Below, piece by piece: positions 26,455 to 37,599 of a stretch of DNA of 64,000 bases. The stretch is taken from positions 62,001 to 126,000 of the forward strand of contig JAHDXR010000005.1 in assembly GCA_023384105.1 (NCBI GenBank), read 5' to 3'. The notes beneath the pieces were generated by a model. The model did not search any database and was not told the origin of the DNA. It saw only the letters and a list, made by a program, of their open reading frames with translations. The DNA is from Hyphomonadaceae bacterium (GTDB taxonomy: Bacteria > Pseudomonadota > Alphaproteobacteria > Caulobacterales > Aquidulcibacteraceae). The position numbers and the translations under genes are program-made. Positions within the stretch are counted from its first letter, which is position 1, and each line of letters begins with the position of its first letter.

Positions 26455-28356
26455 ATGTCCCAGCGCGAAACCCCGACCGAACTCTTCAAGCGTGCGTTGG
26501 CGCAGTCCACGCGCGCGCTGGCGGGCGCGGAGGATGAGCTTGAGGTGACGTTCGGCGCCGAGGGCCCGCGGCTCAGCCCCGGCCGGATCGTGCTGCCGCA
26601 TCCGCCGCGGGCGATCTCCGAGCCCGACGCCGAGCGCATCCGCGGCCAGGCCGACGCGATGGCGCTCAGGCTCGCGCACCACGACGCCTCGGAACATGCG
26701 CGCATGCGTCCGCAAGGCGCCGACGCGCGCGCGGTGTTCGATGCGGTGGAAGAGATGCGCGTGCAGGCGCTGGGCGCCAACGCGATGAAGGGCGTCTCCG
26801 CCAACCTGACCGCTTCGCTCACCGACCAGCTCGAGCGCAAGGGCGCCGCGCGCATGCAGGACCGCGCCAGCGCGCCGCTTGCGGATGCGGTGGCGCTGAT
26901 GGTGCGCGAACGGCTCACGGGGCTCGCCCCGCCGGACAACGCCAAGGCGCTGGTGGAGTCCTGGCGCAAGGACATCGAGCGCGACGCCGGCCACGCGCTC
27001 GATCGCTTGTCCGCCGTACAGAACGATCAGCACGAATTCTCGATGCTGATGCGCGACGTGCTCGCCGATCTCGGCATCGGCGACGAGTTCGGCGCGGAGG
27101 AGAACGCGGAAGAGCCGACCGGCGAGGCCGAACAGCCGCCGCCTCAGCCCGAGGACTCGCCCGAGGGCCAGGACGAGCAGGAGGAGGACTCGCCCGCCGA
27201 CCTTCAGATGGCCGACGCCGACATGGAGATGGACAACGACCGCACCATCTCCGTCGAGTCGGAGACCGAGGCGGAAGACACCGACGAAACCGAACAGGAA
27301 GAGCCGGGCGAAAAGCCCATCCGCCCGAAATCGCGCAACGAGCCGGAAGATCCGAACGCCGACTACAAGGTGTTTACCCGCGCCTATGACGAAGTGATCG
27401 GCGCCGAGGAATTGTGCGACGGCGAGGAGCTGGCGCGGCTGCGCGCCTATCTCGATGCACAGCTGAAGCCGCTGCAAAGCGTGGTCGGCCGCCTCGCCAA
27501 CCGGCTGCAGCGGCGGCTGCTGGCCAAGCAGAACCGCGCCTGGACCTTCGATCTGGAGGAGGGCCTGCTCGACACCGCGCGGCTGACGCGCGTGATCACC
27601 GATCCGATGCAGGCGCTGTCGTTCAAGCAGGAAGAGGACATGCCGTTCAAGGACACGGTGGTCACGCTGCTGCTCGACAATTCGGGCTCGATGCGCGGCC
27701 GGCCGATCATGGTGGCGGCGCTGTGCGCGGACATCCTCGCCCGCACGCTCGAACGCTGCGGTGTGAAAGTGGAGATCCTCGGCTTCACCACGCGCGCGTG
27801 GAAGGGCGGCGAATCCAAGCAGCGCTGGCAGGAGGCGGGCCGTCCGCCCCAGCCCGGCCGCCTCAACGATCTCCGCCACGTGATCTACAAGGCCGCCGAC
27901 GCGCCGTGGCGGCGCTCGCGCCGCAATCTCGGGCTGATGATGCGCGAGGGGCTGCTGAAGGAGAACATCGACGGCGAGGCGCTGCTGTGGGCGCACGAGC
28001 GCCTGCTGGCGCGGCCGGAGCAGCGGCGCATCCTGATGGTGATCTCCGACGGCGCGCCGGTTGACGATTCCACGCTTTCGGCCAATCCGGGCAATTATCT
28101 CGAACGCCATCTGCGCACGGTGATTCACTGGATCGAGACGCGCTCGCCGGTGGAGCTGATCGCCATCGGCATCGGCCACGACGTCACGCGCTACTATCGC
28201 CGCGCCGTCACCATCACCGACGCCGAGCAGCTCGGGGGCGTGATGACCGAGAAGCTCGCCGAACTGTTCGACGAACCGACGTTCGACGACTTCATGCCGC
28301 CGCCGCGCAGCCCGCGCGAAAGCCGCCAGCGCGTGCAGGCGGCGCTCGCCGGATGA
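26455..28356 (+). CDS. cobT: Cobaltochelatase subunit CobT
   Basis: The 633-aa VWA subunit of aerobic cobaltochelatase. Order: an N-terminal helical region, a long acidic linker (about 215-295, rich in Glu/Asp/Pro), and a C-terminal von Willebrand A domain with the MIDAS motif [13 protein letters not shown] and [13 protein letters not shown]. It partners CobS. The 4-base overlap with the next gene suggests a shared transcript. The upstream region contains the toxin-antitoxin operator rather than a normal cobS link, so it may need its own promoter. Confidence 0.92.
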   Translation: MSQRETPTELFKRALAQSTRALAGAEDELEVTFGAEGPRLSPGRIVLPHPPRAISEPDAERIRGQADAMALRLAHHDASEHARMRPQGADARAVFDAVEEMRVQALGANAMKGVSANLTASLTDQLERKGAARMQDRASAPLADAVALMVRERLTGLAPPDNAKALVESWRKDIERDAGHALDRLSAVQNDQHEFSMLMRDVLADLGIGDEFGAEENAEEPTGEAEQPPPQPEDSPEGQDEQEEDSPADLQMADADMEMDNDRTISVESETEAEDTDETEQEEPGEKPIRPKSRNEPEDPNADYKVFTRAYDEVIGAEELCDGEELARLRAYLDAQLKPLQSVVGRLANRLQRRLLAKQNRAWTFDLEEGLLDTARLTRVITDPMQALSFKQEEDMPFKDTVVTLLLDNSGSMRGRPIMVAALCADILARTLERCGVKVEILGFTTRAWKGGESKQRWQEAGRPPQPGRLNDLRHVIYKAADAPWRRSRRNLGLMMREGLLKENIDGEALLWAHERLLARPEQRRILMVISDGAPVDDSTLSANPGNYLERHLRTVIHWIETRSPVELIAIGIGHDVTRYYRRAVTITDAEQLGGVMTEKLAELFDEPTFDDFMPPPRSPRESRQRVQAALAG

Positions 28357-29363
28357 TCCGATCGCTGCTGCTCTGCGCCGCCGCGCTGCTGGGCGCGTGC
28401 TCGGCTTCGATCGCGGACGGGCCGGACCAATGGCGCGAAGTCGCCATCGAGGTGAGGCCGGTCGAACTCGGCGTCGAGCGGGTGGGCCAGCTGCGGTTCC
28501 GCGGCGGCGTCGAGATCGCGTCCGGAGACCCGGTGTTCGGCGGGCTCTCCGGCATCGAGGTGCTGGAGGACAACCGCATCATCGCCATCAACGACAAGGG
28601 CGAGTGGTTCGAGGCGCGGCTGGTGCTCGATGACGACGGCGCGCTGACCGGCGTCGCCGGCATGCGCACCGCGGCGATGCGGGACGAGAGCGGCCGCGTC
28701 TTCCGCACCAAGGAAGAGGGCGATTCCGAGGATGTCGCGCAACTGCCGGACGGGCGTTTCGCGGTGAGCTTCGAGCAGACGCAGACCATCCGCATCTACG
28801 ATCTCAACCGCGACGGCCCGTTCGGCGCGGCGGCCGCGGGGCCGGTCCTGGCGCGCACGGGCGCGCTGCGCGAGAATGTCGGCCTGGAAGCGATCGCCGC
28901 GGCGGCGAACGGCGCGGTGCTGGTCGGCGCCGAGGGCGGCGACGAGCCCACGACCGGGCTCTGGATCGCGCAGGTGGAGGCGCAGGGTCCGCCGCCGGGC
29001 CCATGGACCGGCTATCCGCTCGCGCCGGGATTTTCGCTGACAAGTCTCGATCGCCTGCCGGACGGCGGCGGCTTCGTCGCGCTCGAGCGCTTCTATGCGC
29101 CGGTGATCGGCGCCCGCGCGCGCATCACCCGGTTTCCGGACGAGAGCCTGCGCGAGACCGGCGAGGTCATGCCGGGCGTCGAAGAACTCGCCGTGCTTGC
29201 GCCGCCGATGCCGGTCGACAATTTCGAGGGCGTCGCGACCCAGCGCATGCCGGACGGCGCAACCCGCATCTACATCGTGTCGGACGACAATTTCAGCCGC
29301 CGCCAGCGCACGCTGCTCTATGCGTTCGACGTCGTCTCGTCGCCGTCATCGCCGCCGCGCTGA
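28353..29363 (+). CDS. Phytase-like esterase family lipoprotein
   Basis: A 336-aa beta-propeller protein of the esterase-like phytase family. The lipobox is LLGAC (Cys16). Repeated blades are seen as [39 protein letters not shown] and [13 protein letters not shown]...YIVSDDNF, which match the family. Phytase or phosphodiesterase activity is only suggested by the name. It overlaps cobT by 4 bases and the convergent protease gene by 46 bases. Confidence 0.8.
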   Translation: MIRSLLLCAAALLGACSASIADGPDQWREVAIEVRPVELGVERVGQLRFRGGVEIASGDPVFGGLSGIEVLEDNRIIAINDKGEWFEARLVLDDDGALTGVAGMRTAAMRDESGRVFRTKEEGDSEDVAQLPDGRFAVSFEQTQTIRIYDLNRDGPFGAAAAGPVLARTGALRENVGLEAIAAAANGAVLVGAEGGDEPTTGLWIAQVEAQGPPPGPWTGYPLAPGFSLTSLDRLPDGGGFVALERFYAPVIGARARITRFPDESLRETGEVMPGVEELAVLAPPMPVDNFEGVATQRMPDGATRIYIVSDDNFSRRQRTLLYAFDVVSSPSSPPR

Positions 29364-30043
29364 CGCGCAGCCTGCAACTCGGCCCAGGCCGCGAGCCCCA
29401 GCAGGCCGGCGATGAACAGCGTCCACCACAATCCGGCGGCAAGCGCGAACAGCACCAGGCCCGCGGCGATCGCGAGGCCGACCGCGGCGGTGACGATGCG
29501 CGCGCTCCGCCGCGACATGACGTAGGTGAGCGCCGCGCGCAGGATGTGGCCGCCGTCGAGCGGAAAGCCCGGCAGCAGATTGAACAGGCCCAAGAGCAGG
29601 CTGATGAAGCCGAACATGCCGAGCGCGTTCAGGAGCGCGACGCTGATCCCGTCCGGCGCCAGCGCGTTGGCGAGCAGCGGCGTGAGCGACGCGACGAGCG
29701 CCCAGCTGGCGAGATTGGCGCCCGGCCCGGCGGCGGAGACGGCGATCTCCTGCCAGCCTTGCTGCGGCTGGCGCGCGAACTCGACATAGCCGCCGAAGAA
29801 GGTGAGCACGATGCGCTTGCTCGGCGCCTTGAGCGCTGCGGCCATGCCGGCGTGGCCGAACTCGTGGATCAGCACCGCCGCGAAAATGACGCCGACGAAG
29901 AGGAGCGCGTCCGGCAGCGCCGCAACCCCGCCGCGCAGCAGGGCGGAGCCGACCAGATAGGCGGCCAGCAGCAGGAACGCCGGTTCGACGAGAATAGGCG
30001 CGCCGGCGAACGTGCCGATGCGGAGGCCGTTCTGGGCGGCCAC
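29318..30043 (-). CDS. Site-2 protease family protein (M50)
   Basis: A 241-aa intramembrane metalloprotease. HEFGH lies in a membrane segment (about residue 62) and LLPGFPLDGGHIL supplies the third zinc ligand (Asp). About six hydrophobic segments are present and no PDZ domain, so it belongs to the short SpoIVFB/Rip3-like group. The start is GTG 30043. Its substrate is unknown. rpmB lies upstream on the same strand, 9 bases away. Confidence 0.87.
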   Translation of the reverse strand: MAAQNGLRIGTFAGAPILVEPAFLLLAAYLVGSALLRGGVAALPDALLFVGVIFAAVLIHEFGHAGMAAALKAPSKRIVLTFFGGYVEFARQPQQGWQEIAVSAAGPGANLASWALVASLTPLLANALAPDGISVALLNALGMFGFISLLLGLFNLLPGFPLDGGHILRAALTYVMSRRSARIVTAAVGLAIAAGLVLFALAAGLWWTLFIAGLLGLAAWAELQAARQRGGDDGDETTSNA

Positions 30044-30052
30044 GACAGCGCT

Positions 30053-30349
30053 TTAAGCCGCCGCCGCTTCCGAAAGCTTCTTCTTGAGCTCGCGGCGGAT
30101 CTTGGCCGCGCGTTCGGAAAGCTCGCTCTCGTCCGCCTTGAGCAGGAACTGGTCGAGGCCGCCGCGATGGTCGACCGAGCGCAGCGCCGCCGCGGTGATG
30201 CGGAGCTTGAACGAGCGGCCCAGGGTGTCGCTGGCCAGCGTGACGTCGACGAGGTTCGGCTTGAACTCGCGCTTCGTCTTGATGTTGGAGTGGCTGACCT
30301 TATGGCCGATTTGGCGGTTGACGCCGGTCAGCTCGCAGCGGCGGGACAT
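30053..30349 (-). CDS. rpmB: 50S ribosomal protein L28
   Basis: A 98-aa L28 with the typical N-terminus [20 protein letters not shown] and the TKREFKPNL motif. The ATG at 30349 is chosen, as L28 starts MSRRC in this class; the longer frame has no support. Confidence 0.96.
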   Translation of the reverse strand: MSRRCELTGVNRQIGHKVSHSNIKTKREFKPNLVDVTLASDTLGRSFKLRITAAALRSVDHRGGLDQFLLKADESELSERAAKIRRELKKKLSEAAAA

Positions 30350-30540
30350 GGGATACGCGCTCTCTAGAGTGGGAAATTCGAAGCGCGGACGCATACGCGA
30401 AGGGGCGGTTGGGGTCAACTCTGGGCAGGCGGGGCAGGGGTCGTTGCGGCTGGGAATCCTCGAATAAACCTCATTTGGTTCATGTCTGGATCAGCGCGCG
30501 CGCCCTATCTAGGGCGTCAGGGAAGGATAGAGGCTTCGGA

Positions 30541-31338
30541 ATGATCAAGAGGATTGCCGCCGCCGCAGCGCTGACCTTGGGCCTGGCGCTGGCTGGCCCG
30601 GCCGCCGCCCAGACCGCCGACCGCAGCTTCGAGGCGGTCTATTCGGTCCACGCCCGCGGCGTGGAGGCCGGCGACTTCACCTATAGCTTCCGCCAGACCG
30701 GCTCGACCTACGCCGCCGCCGCCGAGCGCGAGATGAAGGGCTGGGTCGGCGCCGCGCTGCGCCGGAGCCAGGACTACACCTATTCCGTGCGCGGCGTGGT
30801 GGCGGCGGACGGCGCGCTCCGCCCCACCCAGTACCAGCACCAGGGCGGCCGCCGCCGCGACGATCGCCCCAACGGGCGGCTGGTGCAGGCCGCCTTCACC
30901 GCCAACGACGTCACCACCACCTCCGTCCCGGCCGGCATGGGCATGGGCGATCCGCCCGCCACGCCCGCCCAGCGCCGCGGCGTGATCGACCAGATCACCG
31001 CCATCGCCACCATGCTCACGGCGACCGGCGATCCCTGCGCGCGTATGCTCCACATCTACATGGACGGCCGCTCGCGCTTCGATTTCGCGCTGACGCCGAA
31101 TGGGAACGTGACCATCAATTCCCGCGCCTATCAGGGGCCGGGCGTCCGCTGCCGGGTGCAGTTCCGTCCGATCGCCGGCTTCAGCGACCCGCAGGAACCC
31201 GCGACGCTCAACTTCCTGTTCGCTCGCACCGAGAGCGGCATGTGGGCGCCGGTGACGATCGAGATGCCGACCGACGGCGTCGGCGTCGTCCGCCTCGAAG
31301 CCCGCCGCCTGACCGTGAACGGCCAGCGCCTGCGCTGA
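30541..31338 (+). CDS. DUF3108 domain periplasmic protein
   Basis: A 265-aa secreted protein with a Sec signal ending AGPAAAQ. The mature part fits DUF3108: an early FEAVYSVHARGVEAGDFTYSF strand pair and a late VTIEMPTDGVGVVRLEARR. These proteins look like periplasmic lipid-binding barrels; function unknown. A strong terminator follows. Confidence 0.82.
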   Translation: MIKRIAAAAALTLGLALAGPAAAQTADRSFEAVYSVHARGVEAGDFTYSFRQTGSTYAAAAEREMKGWVGAALRRSQDYTYSVRGVVAADGALRPTQYQHQGGRRRDDRPNGRLVQAAFTANDVTTTSVPAGMGMGDPPATPAQRRGVIDQITAIATMLTATGDPCARMLHIYMDGRSRFDFALTPNGNVTINSRAYQGPGVRCRVQFRPIAGFSDPQEPATLNFLFARTESGMWAPVTIEMPTDGVGVVRLEARRLTVNGQRLR

Positions 31339-31382
31339 GCCGAGACCCGCGGCCCGAAAAGCGATGCGGGCTTGAAATGACG

Positions 31383-31411
31383 GGCCGCCGGCAGGTGTCG
31401 GCGGCCTTTTT
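31383..31411 (+). terminator. Intrinsic terminator after the DUF3108 gene
   Basis: GGCCGCCG (31383-31390) pairs perfectly with CGGCGGCC (31399-31406), followed by TTTTT. Confidence 0.85.
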
Positions 31412-31424
31412 CATGCTTTGCAGC

Positions 31425-31517
31425 AGTCTTGTGTGTTACTTAAGTCTTAACCACAAGACTTAGCCGTGAACGCCGCAAGAACGAATCAAATGCAGCGATT
31501 CGTCGGTGATTCGTTCT
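31425..31517 (+). promoter_or_regulatory. Structured leader upstream of the Suv3-like helicase
   Basis: Two sets of nested inverted repeats in an AT-rich stretch. Set 1: CACAAGACTTA (31452-31462) can pair either with AGTCTTGTG (31425-31433) or with TAAGTCTT (31441-31448). Set 2: AGAACGAATCA (31478-31488) pairs perfectly with TGATTCGTTCT (31507-31517), while its ACGAATC core can instead pair with GATTCGT at 31497-31503. The helicase ATG is 77 bases on. Whether it is an operator or an RNA switch cannot be told from sequence. Confidence 0.5.
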
Positions 31518-31593
31518 GGTTCTTTTCCGACCGCCGATGACTTGGCCAATGCGGCGGCTTGAAATCGCCAAACCCGGAACCCATCGTCGGCCG

Positions 31594-34097
<2,504 letters not shown>

Positions 34098-34101
<4 letters not shown>

Positions 34102-34385
34102 ACGGGAAGCAGCGCATCGACGTCTGGCTGTTCCGCGCCCGCTTCGTGAAGACCCGCGCCGCCGCCGCGCGCCTGATCGCCGAGGGCGGGGCGCGGATCG
34201 TCCATGACGGCCTCGCCCGGCGGCTGGAGAAGCCGTCGGTCGAGGTGGAGCCGGGCGATGCGCTGCTGTTTCCGCTGCGCGGCCGGCTGGTGGCGGTACG
34301 GGTGGACGCCCTGGGCGGGCGCCGCGGACCGCCCGCGGAAGCCCGGCGGCTCTATAGCGAACTTGACGCAGACGCCGTCGCTTGA
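34098..34385 (+). CDS. S4-domain RNA-binding protein, Hsp15-like
   Basis: A 95-aa protein made of one S4 RNA-binding domain (RIDVWLFRARFVKTRAAAAR and GGARI), as in Hsp15 (HslR), which rescues blocked 50S subunits. Translation is coupled to the helicase through an ATGA overlap. This pairing is conserved in the class, which suggests joint work on RNA. Confidence 0.87.
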
Positions 34386-34436
34386 CGCTGCCGCGCCGGC
34401 TGGTCATCTGAACTTGCGGAAAGCGGAACAGCGCCA

Positions 34437-34778
34437 ATGACCTACATCGTCACCGACGCATGCGTGCGTTGCAAATACATGGACTGTGTCGAGGTCTGCC
34501 CGGTCGACTGTTTCTACGAAGGCGAGAACTTCCTGGTCATCCACCCGGACGAATGCATCGATTGCGGAGTCTGTGAGCCGGAATGCCCCGTCGACGCGAT
34601 CAAGCCCGATAGTCTCGACGAGCCGGACGGCAAATGGTTGCGGATCAACACCGAGTATTCGAAGGTCTGGCCAAACATTACGGTGAAGGGAACACCGCCC
34701 GCCGATGCTGAGAGCTGGCGCGACGAGAAGGGTAAATTTGAGCAATACTTCAGCTCGGAGCCGGGAACCGGCAGCTGA
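34437..34778 (+). CDS. fdxA: 7Fe ferredoxin FdxA
   Basis: A 113-aa ferredoxin with one [3Fe-4S] and one [4Fe-4S] cluster. Cysteines in [17 protein letters not shown] and [16 protein letters not shown] follow the FdxA pattern, and the C-terminal tail (about 60 residues) is typical. It may carry electrons to P450 or other enzymes; its true partner is not known. It sits between the S4 gene and carD, as in relatives. Confidence 0.93.
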   Translation: MTYIVTDACVRCKYMDCVEVCPVDCFYEGENFLVIHPDECIDCGVCEPECPVDAIKPDSLDEPDGKWLRINTEYSKVWPNITVKGTPPADAESWRDEKGKFEQYFSSEPGTGS

Positions 34779-35000
34779 GCTTGTCACAGACCAGCGCTTC
34801 CGATTCGCCGGAAACTGTGTTATATAGTCTCCACAAATCATGGCGCGCGCAGACGCGCCGGCAGTCGGATCACATCATCGCGCTACCGTAACCGCGCAGG
34901 CACATCTCGGGCGGAGGAAAAGCCGTCCGCTTTGGCGTGCGCGGGTCGGGCATGACGTGACGGTAAAGTCCGACCGCCGTTGGGACAGACGGAGTCACGA
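34779..35000 (+). other. carD upstream region
   Basis: A 222-base gap. A possible -10 element TATATAG lies near 34821-34827, with no clear -35. Several GC-rich inverted words follow, none convincing as a riboswitch. Confidence 0.35.
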
Positions 35001-35525
35001 ATGCAAATGGCCAACCCTTCGACTGCTTTCCGCCCGGGCGACCATATCGTCTATCCGGCGCACGGCGTCGGCCGTGTGATGGGCGTCGAGCAGCAGCAGG
35101 TGGCTGGCATCAGCCTGGACGTCTTCGTGATCTCGTTCGAGCAGGACAAGATGACGCTGCGGGTGCCGACCGCGAAGGCGAAGTCCTGCGGCATGCGGCC
35201 GCTGGCCTCCAGCGCCGTGGTCGACCAGGCGATGAAGACGCTGCAGGGCCGCGCCCGCATCAAGCGGACGATGTGGTCGCGCCGCGCCCAGGAATACGAA
35301 GCCAAGATCAATTCGGGCGACCTGGTCTCGATCGCCGAGGTCGTCCGCGATCTTCACCGCGCTTCGGACCAGCCGGAACAATCCTATTCCGAACGCCAGC
35401 TCTATGAGAGCGCGCTCGACCGCATGGCCCGCGAACTCGCGGCCGTGGAGAAGGTCTCGCGCGAGGACGCCGTGCAGAAGCTGACCGCTTCGCTGGCGTC
35501 GAAGAAGCAGGCCGCCGCCGCTTAA
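35001..35525 (+). CDS. CarD/CdnL family transcription regulator
   Basis: A 174-aa RNA polymerase-binding factor that stabilises open promoter complexes, notably of rRNA genes. The N-terminal Tudor-like RID is seen in FRPGDHIVYPAHGVGRVMGVE and the C-terminal helical domain has TMWSRRAQEYEAKINSGD. The start may be ATG 35001 or ATG 35007. It is followed by a strong terminator, so rpoH is separate. Confidence 0.92.
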   Translation: MQMANPSTAFRPGDHIVYPAHGVGRVMGVEQQQVAGISLDVFVISFEQDKMTLRVPTAKAKSCGMRPLASSAVVDQAMKTLQGRARIKRTMWSRRAQEYEAKINSGDLVSIAEVVRDLHRASDQPEQSYSERQLYESALDRMARELAAVEKVSREDAVQKLTASLASKKQAAAA

Positions 35526-35550
35526 GCCAAGCCGCAGCGCACGATTTCCG

Positions 35551-35579
35551 GAGCCGGGCCGCAAGGTCCGGCTCTTTTT
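35551..35579 (+). terminator. Intrinsic terminator after carD
   Basis: GAGCCGGGCC (35551-35560) pairs with GGTCCGGCTC (35565-35574, one G-U) around a GCAA tetraloop, followed by TTTTT. Confidence 0.88.
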
Positions 35580-35710
35580 CGTTCGCGGCCGCCACTTTCT
35601 TCAGCGGACGCCGGCGCCAAATGCCGGCGTCGCGCGTTCGTGATCCGTAGGCGGCCAGCTTCTTATGAGCTGGCGCAAATCCGCCTGCGGTTTCCGACGT
35701 AAGGTTAGGC

Positions 35711-36592
35711 ATGGCGCTCACCGAGACTTCCGAACTTCGCCGCGGGGCCCAGAATTATCTGCGCGCCGCCATGCGCGCGCCGCTGCTCGACGCCGAGCAC
35801 GAGCGCGACCTCGCCCGGCGCTGGCGCGAAGAGGGCGACGAACGCGCGCTGCACGAGCTGATCACGGCGTATCTGCGCCTGGTGGTCGCGATGGCCGCGC
35901 GTTTTCGCCATTACGGTCTGCCGATGAGCGACCTAGTGCAGGAAGGCAATGTCGGCCTGATGCAGGCGGCGGCGCGGTTCGAGCCGGAACGCGAGGTGCG
36001 GTTCTCCACCTACGCCTCCTGGTGGATTCGCTCGGCCATGCAGGATTTCGTGCTGCGCAACTGGTCGATCGTCCGCACCGGCACGACCTCGGCGCAGAAG
36101 GCGTTGTTCTTCAACCTGCGTAGGATTCGCGCCAAGATCGGCGATGTCGGCGACGCGGTGATGAGCGTCGAGGCGACCTCGCGCGTGGCGAAGGCGTTGC
36201 GCGTGCCGGAGCACGAGGTCGAGGCCATGGCCGCGCGCCTGTCCGCGCCCGACCGTTCGCTCAACGCGCCGCTCGCCGAAGACAGCGACGGCGAATGGCA
36301 GGACATGCTGGCCGATGAAGGCGAAAGCCCGGAAGCCGCCGTGATGCTGGCTCACGACGGCGCCGCCTGCGTCAGCCTCGTGCACCAGGCGATGCGCGAA
36401 CTCTCCGACCGCGAACGGCTGATCATCCAGGAGCGCAAGCTGGAGGAGGAGACGGTGACGCTCGAAGCGCTGGGCGAGCGGCTCGGCATCTCCAAGGAGC
36501 GGGTGCGCCAGATCGAAGGCAATGCGCTGGAAAAGCTGCGCCGCGCCCTGATCGCCCGCGTCGGCGACCCGGTGGAAGCCGGCTACGTCTGA
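35711..36592 (+). CDS. rpoH: RNA polymerase sigma-32 factor
   Basis: A 293-aa group 3-like sigma factor for heat-shock genes. Region 2 has LVQEGNVGLMQAAARFEPER and FSTYASWWIRSAMQDFVLRN, the RpoH box is QKALFFNLRR, and region 4 carries LGERLGISKERVRQIEGNALEKLR. The RpoH box separates it from RpoD. The ATG at 35711 is the only fitting start. It converges with the nuclease-like gene. Confidence 0.93.
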   Translation: MALTETSELRRGAQNYLRAAMRAPLLDAEHERDLARRWREEGDERALHELITAYLRLVVAMAARFRHYGLPMSDLVQEGNVGLMQAAARFEPEREVRFSTYASWWIRSAMQDFVLRNWSIVRTGTTSAQKALFFNLRRIRAKIGDVGDAVMSVEATSRVAKALRVPEHEVEAMAARLSAPDRSLNAPLAEDSDGEWQDMLADEGESPEAAVMLAHDGAACVSLVHQAMRELSDRERLIIQERKLEEETVTLEALGERLGISKERVRQIEGNALEKLRRALIARVGDPVEAGYV

Positions 36593-36608
36593 ACTCGACG
36601 CACGATGC

Positions 36609-37435
36609 TTAGTCCGTCAGCACTTCGAGCTGGCTGGCGTGTTCCAGGCAGAGCTGCGGTTCGCCGCGATAGACGCCGAGCGGCCCGCGCGCCCGCACGC
36701 GCGCGCCGGTGAGCGAGGCCAGCGAAGGGCCGTACCAGGCCGAGAAGTTCTCTCCGAACACGACCAGCGCGAACGGCGTCTCCGCCGGCGTCCCCTCCAT
36801 GACCAGGGACGCGCGCCGCTCGAATACCCGCGCGTCGGTTATGCGTCCCTCGACGATGCGATAGGGCGCGGCGCCGCGCAGGCAGTTCGCATCGGCCTCC
36901 AGCGCCGCACGCGTCGCGCTACGCACGCTCACGGCGCGATACGTCCGCCGGCCCCACAGGCCGCGCTCCGCCGCGCGCGCTTGCGCTTCGATAGCCAGCA
37001 GTTCGTCCGCGCGCGCGTGGTTGTCTCGCCTTGGCCGCACGTAGGCCGCGCCGCGCGACACCAGTTCATGCTGCAGCCAGAACCAGCGCCCGCCCTCGCT
37101 CTTCACGAACACATGCGCGATCGCCGCCTCGCGCGGCGCTTCGCCGTCTTCGCGCGCCCGGCCGACCCAGCGCCGGGTTCCGCCATAAGCGAGCAGCACG
37201 TCGCGATGCAGCGCCAGCGCCTCCAGTTCGCCTTGCGCCTGCGCCGCGTACTCGGCGTCGCCGCGCGGCGCATCCACTTCGGCCAGGAACACGCGCAGGC
37301 CGGATTCGAGTTCGAGCGTGTCGCCATTATAGGCGCGCATCACGCGCCCTTCCTCGCCGCGCTCCAGCTTGCCGATCTGCGGCCCGCAGGCGGCGAGCAG
37401 GGCGAGCGCAAGCAGTGCGACGAACCCCTTTCCAT
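36609..37435 (-). CDS. Thermonuclease-family lipoprotein with disturbed 5' end
   Basis: A staphylococcal-nuclease-like domain protein of about 270 aa. The fold is seen in GRVMRAYNGDTLELESGLRVFLAEVDAPR and WVGRAREDG...VSRGAAYVRP; active-site residues look poorly kept, so nuclease activity is uncertain. A lipoprotein signal (GFVALLALALLAAC) is in frame, but no ATG, GTG or TTG lies just before it. The ATG at 37435 is out of frame; one added base in the C-run 37425-37428 would give MERGFVALLALALLAAC. The ATG and the run are also part of a REP hairpin. It may be a frameshift, a sequencing error or a REP insertion. Confidence 0.6.
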
Positions 37436-37593
37436 TGAGGAGAGGGGCCAGGGGGCGGGGTGATGCGCCAACGCTTGGCGCGAAGGCGGCGGCCGCGCCG
37501 GCGAGAACGCCGGCGGTCCAAGCAAAAGCGCCTCTTGATGAAACGTCGCGCCTCACCCCGCCCCCCAACCCCCTCCCCTCAAGAGGAGGGGAG
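37425..37593. repeat. REP-like palindromes between nuclease and ggt genes
   Basis: Two hairpins: CCCCTTTCC with GGAGAGGGG (37425-37447, loop ATTGA), and CTCCCCTC (37573-37580) with GAGGGGAG (37586-37593). The first reaches into the coding region of the nuclease-like gene. Confidence 0.75.
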
Positions 37594-37599
37594 ATCGCA

